Shown: one piece after another, positions 5,058 to 5,860 of the stretch
How positions within the stretch are numbered: the stretch's first letter is position 1
Layout of the letters: each line of letters opens with the position of its first letter
Origin: an uncultured Rhodospirillales bacterium
GTDB taxonomy: Bacteria; Pseudomonadota; Alphaproteobacteria; Acetobacterales; Acetobacteraceae
Direction: 5' to 3'
Assembly: GCA_903932545.1 (NCBI GenBank)
Contig: CAIZGT010000546.1
Coordinates: 1 to 5,860, forward strand
Length of the DNA stretch: 5,860 nt
Translations under genes and position numbers: made by a program
Notes under the pieces: generated by a model
The model's input: only the letters and a program-made list of their open reading frames with translations
Database searches by the model: none
What the model was told of the DNA's origin: nothing

Positions 5058-5860
5058 GACTTGGCGTTTTACGCACGGCCGAAGCCGGGTTCCGCCGTCT
5101 GGTCGAAATCCCGACGGCGTTGTTGGTGGTGGTGGAAATTGCGGTGTTGCTGGCCGGTGTGGTCAGCCGCTTCGTGTTCCACCACGCCTTCGTTTGGTCG
5201 GATGAATTGGCTTCGATCCTATTCCTCTGGCTCGCCATGTTGGGATCGGTGGTCGCACTTCAGCGTGGCGAGCACATGCGCTTGACGGCGATTGTGGCCT
5301 CGTTGCCCAGCGCGTGGCGTTCCCGCGCGCAAGCTCTGGCGGTGGCGGCCCCCGCGTTGTTTCTGCTGATTCTGCTGCCCTACGCGCAGGAATACGCCGC
5401 CGACGAGTTCTATATCGAGACACCCGCCCTCGGCTGGTCCAACGAGGTCCGCGCGGCGGCGTTGCCAGTTGGCTGCGGCTTGATGCTGCTGTCCTGTGCA
5501 TTCAAGCTGCTCCGCTTGAACCGGCGCGCTGTGCTGAAAGTCATGTTGGCGCTCGCGGCACTGGTGCTCGCCCTGCATTACGCGCCACCCATTCTCAAGC
5601 CGCTGGGCAATGCCAATCTGATAATCTTTTTCGTTGGTATGGTGGCCGTCGGCGTGCTTTCCGGCGTACCAATTGGCTTTGCGTTTGGCGGTGCGACCCT
5701 CGCCTATCTTGCGACCACCACCCGCGTGCCGCTCACCATCGTGGTCAGCCGAATGGATGAGGGGATGAGTTCGCTGGTGCTGCTTGCCGTACCACTGTTC
5801 GTCTTTCTCGGACTGCTCATCGAAATGACGGGCATGGCGCGGGCGATGGTGAATTTCCTC
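5054..5860 (+). CDS. dctQM: TRAP transporter fused permease DctQ-DctM (C-terminus cut by the window edge)
   Basis: The frame is open from TTG 5054 through the window end (269 codons; fused QM permeases are about 600 residues). Residues 20-155 are a DctQ-type small subunit: a membrane segment at about 20-42, the signature VWSDELAS at 47-54, a second at 52-69, the QRGEHMRL turn at 70-77, and further segments near 94-109 and 134-150. A linker membrane segment at about 160-182 leads to the DctM large subunit, whose start shows NANLIIFFVGMVAVG, SGVPIGFAFGGATLAYL at 203-219, PLTIVVSRMDEGMSS at 226-240 and LLAVPLFVFLG at 243-253. This is the inner-membrane, Na+-driven (by family knowledge) part of the uptake system fed by DctP. 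The TTG overlaps the dctP stop by four bases (TTGA), has only a weak GGTGGG (5039-5044) upstream, and gives the expected short leader before the first helix. No later ATG would keep helix 1, so coupling to dctP is likely. Confidence 0.9.
   Translation, partial: MRLGVLRTAEAGFRRLVEIPTALLVVVEIAVLLAGVVSRFVFHHAFVWSDELASILFLWLAMLGSVVALQRGEHMRLTAIVASLPSAWRSRAQALAVAAPALFLLILLPYAQEYAADEFYIETPALGWSNEVRAAALPVGCGLMLLSCAFKLLRLNRRAVLKVMLALAALVLALHYAPPILKPLGNANLIIFFVGMVAVGVLSGVPIGFAFGGATLAYLATTTRVPLTIVVSRMDEGMSSLVLLAVPLFVFLGLLIEMTGMARAMVNFL

Noticed and set aside
5314..5760. 148-codon + strand frame within the permease gene
   Set aside because: Arg/Gly/Ala-rich translation without membrane segments; the overlapping frame encodes a clear DctQ-DctM sequence.

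Overview
The window looks like chromosomal DNA of a GC-rich alphaproteobacterium. Rhodospirillales or Acetobacteraceae is my best guess, from protein style and gene order only. All six genes are recognisable at family level. Two run off the ends: the polyprenyl synthase at the left and the TRAP permease at the right.

Left part (1-1935): a long-chain polyprenyl diphosphate synthase (quinone side-chain synthesis) reads leftward. It is divergent from a short DUF2007 gene and a TrmN6-like methyltransferase, which overlap by 4 bases. As far as I recall, polyprenyl synthase, DUF2007 protein and this methyltransferase form a conserved alphaproteobacterial neighbourhood, so this is the housekeeping part.

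Middle (1932-3958): a fumarase/aspartase-superfamily lyase (adenylosuccinate lyase / PcaB-like) starts inside the stop codon of the methyltransferase gene, so it is read as the third gene of that operon. It converges on a mobA-type molybdenum cofactor guanylyltransferase gene. The 26-base gap and the 3' end of mobA are occupied by a 14-bp perfect inverted repeat, which encodes the last residues of MobA. This middle block has a marked excess of C over G on the + strand although its two genes point in opposite directions.

Right part (4047-5860): a TRAP transporter operon, divergent from mobA across 88 bases. It encodes a periplasmic DctP-type binding protein with a probable Tat signal, then a DctQ-DctM fused permease that starts at a TTG overlapping the dctP stop. 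The lyase and the transporter could serve one carboxylate catabolic route (uptake, then cleavage), with mobA lying between them, but this link is inference.

I see no RNA gene, CRISPR array, insertion sequence or phage gene. I found no clearly new system. The points most worth a second look are the repeat-encoded MobA tail, the lyase with Asn at the usual catalytic His position, the coupling of that lyase to a tRNA-methyltransferase operon, and the skewed block.
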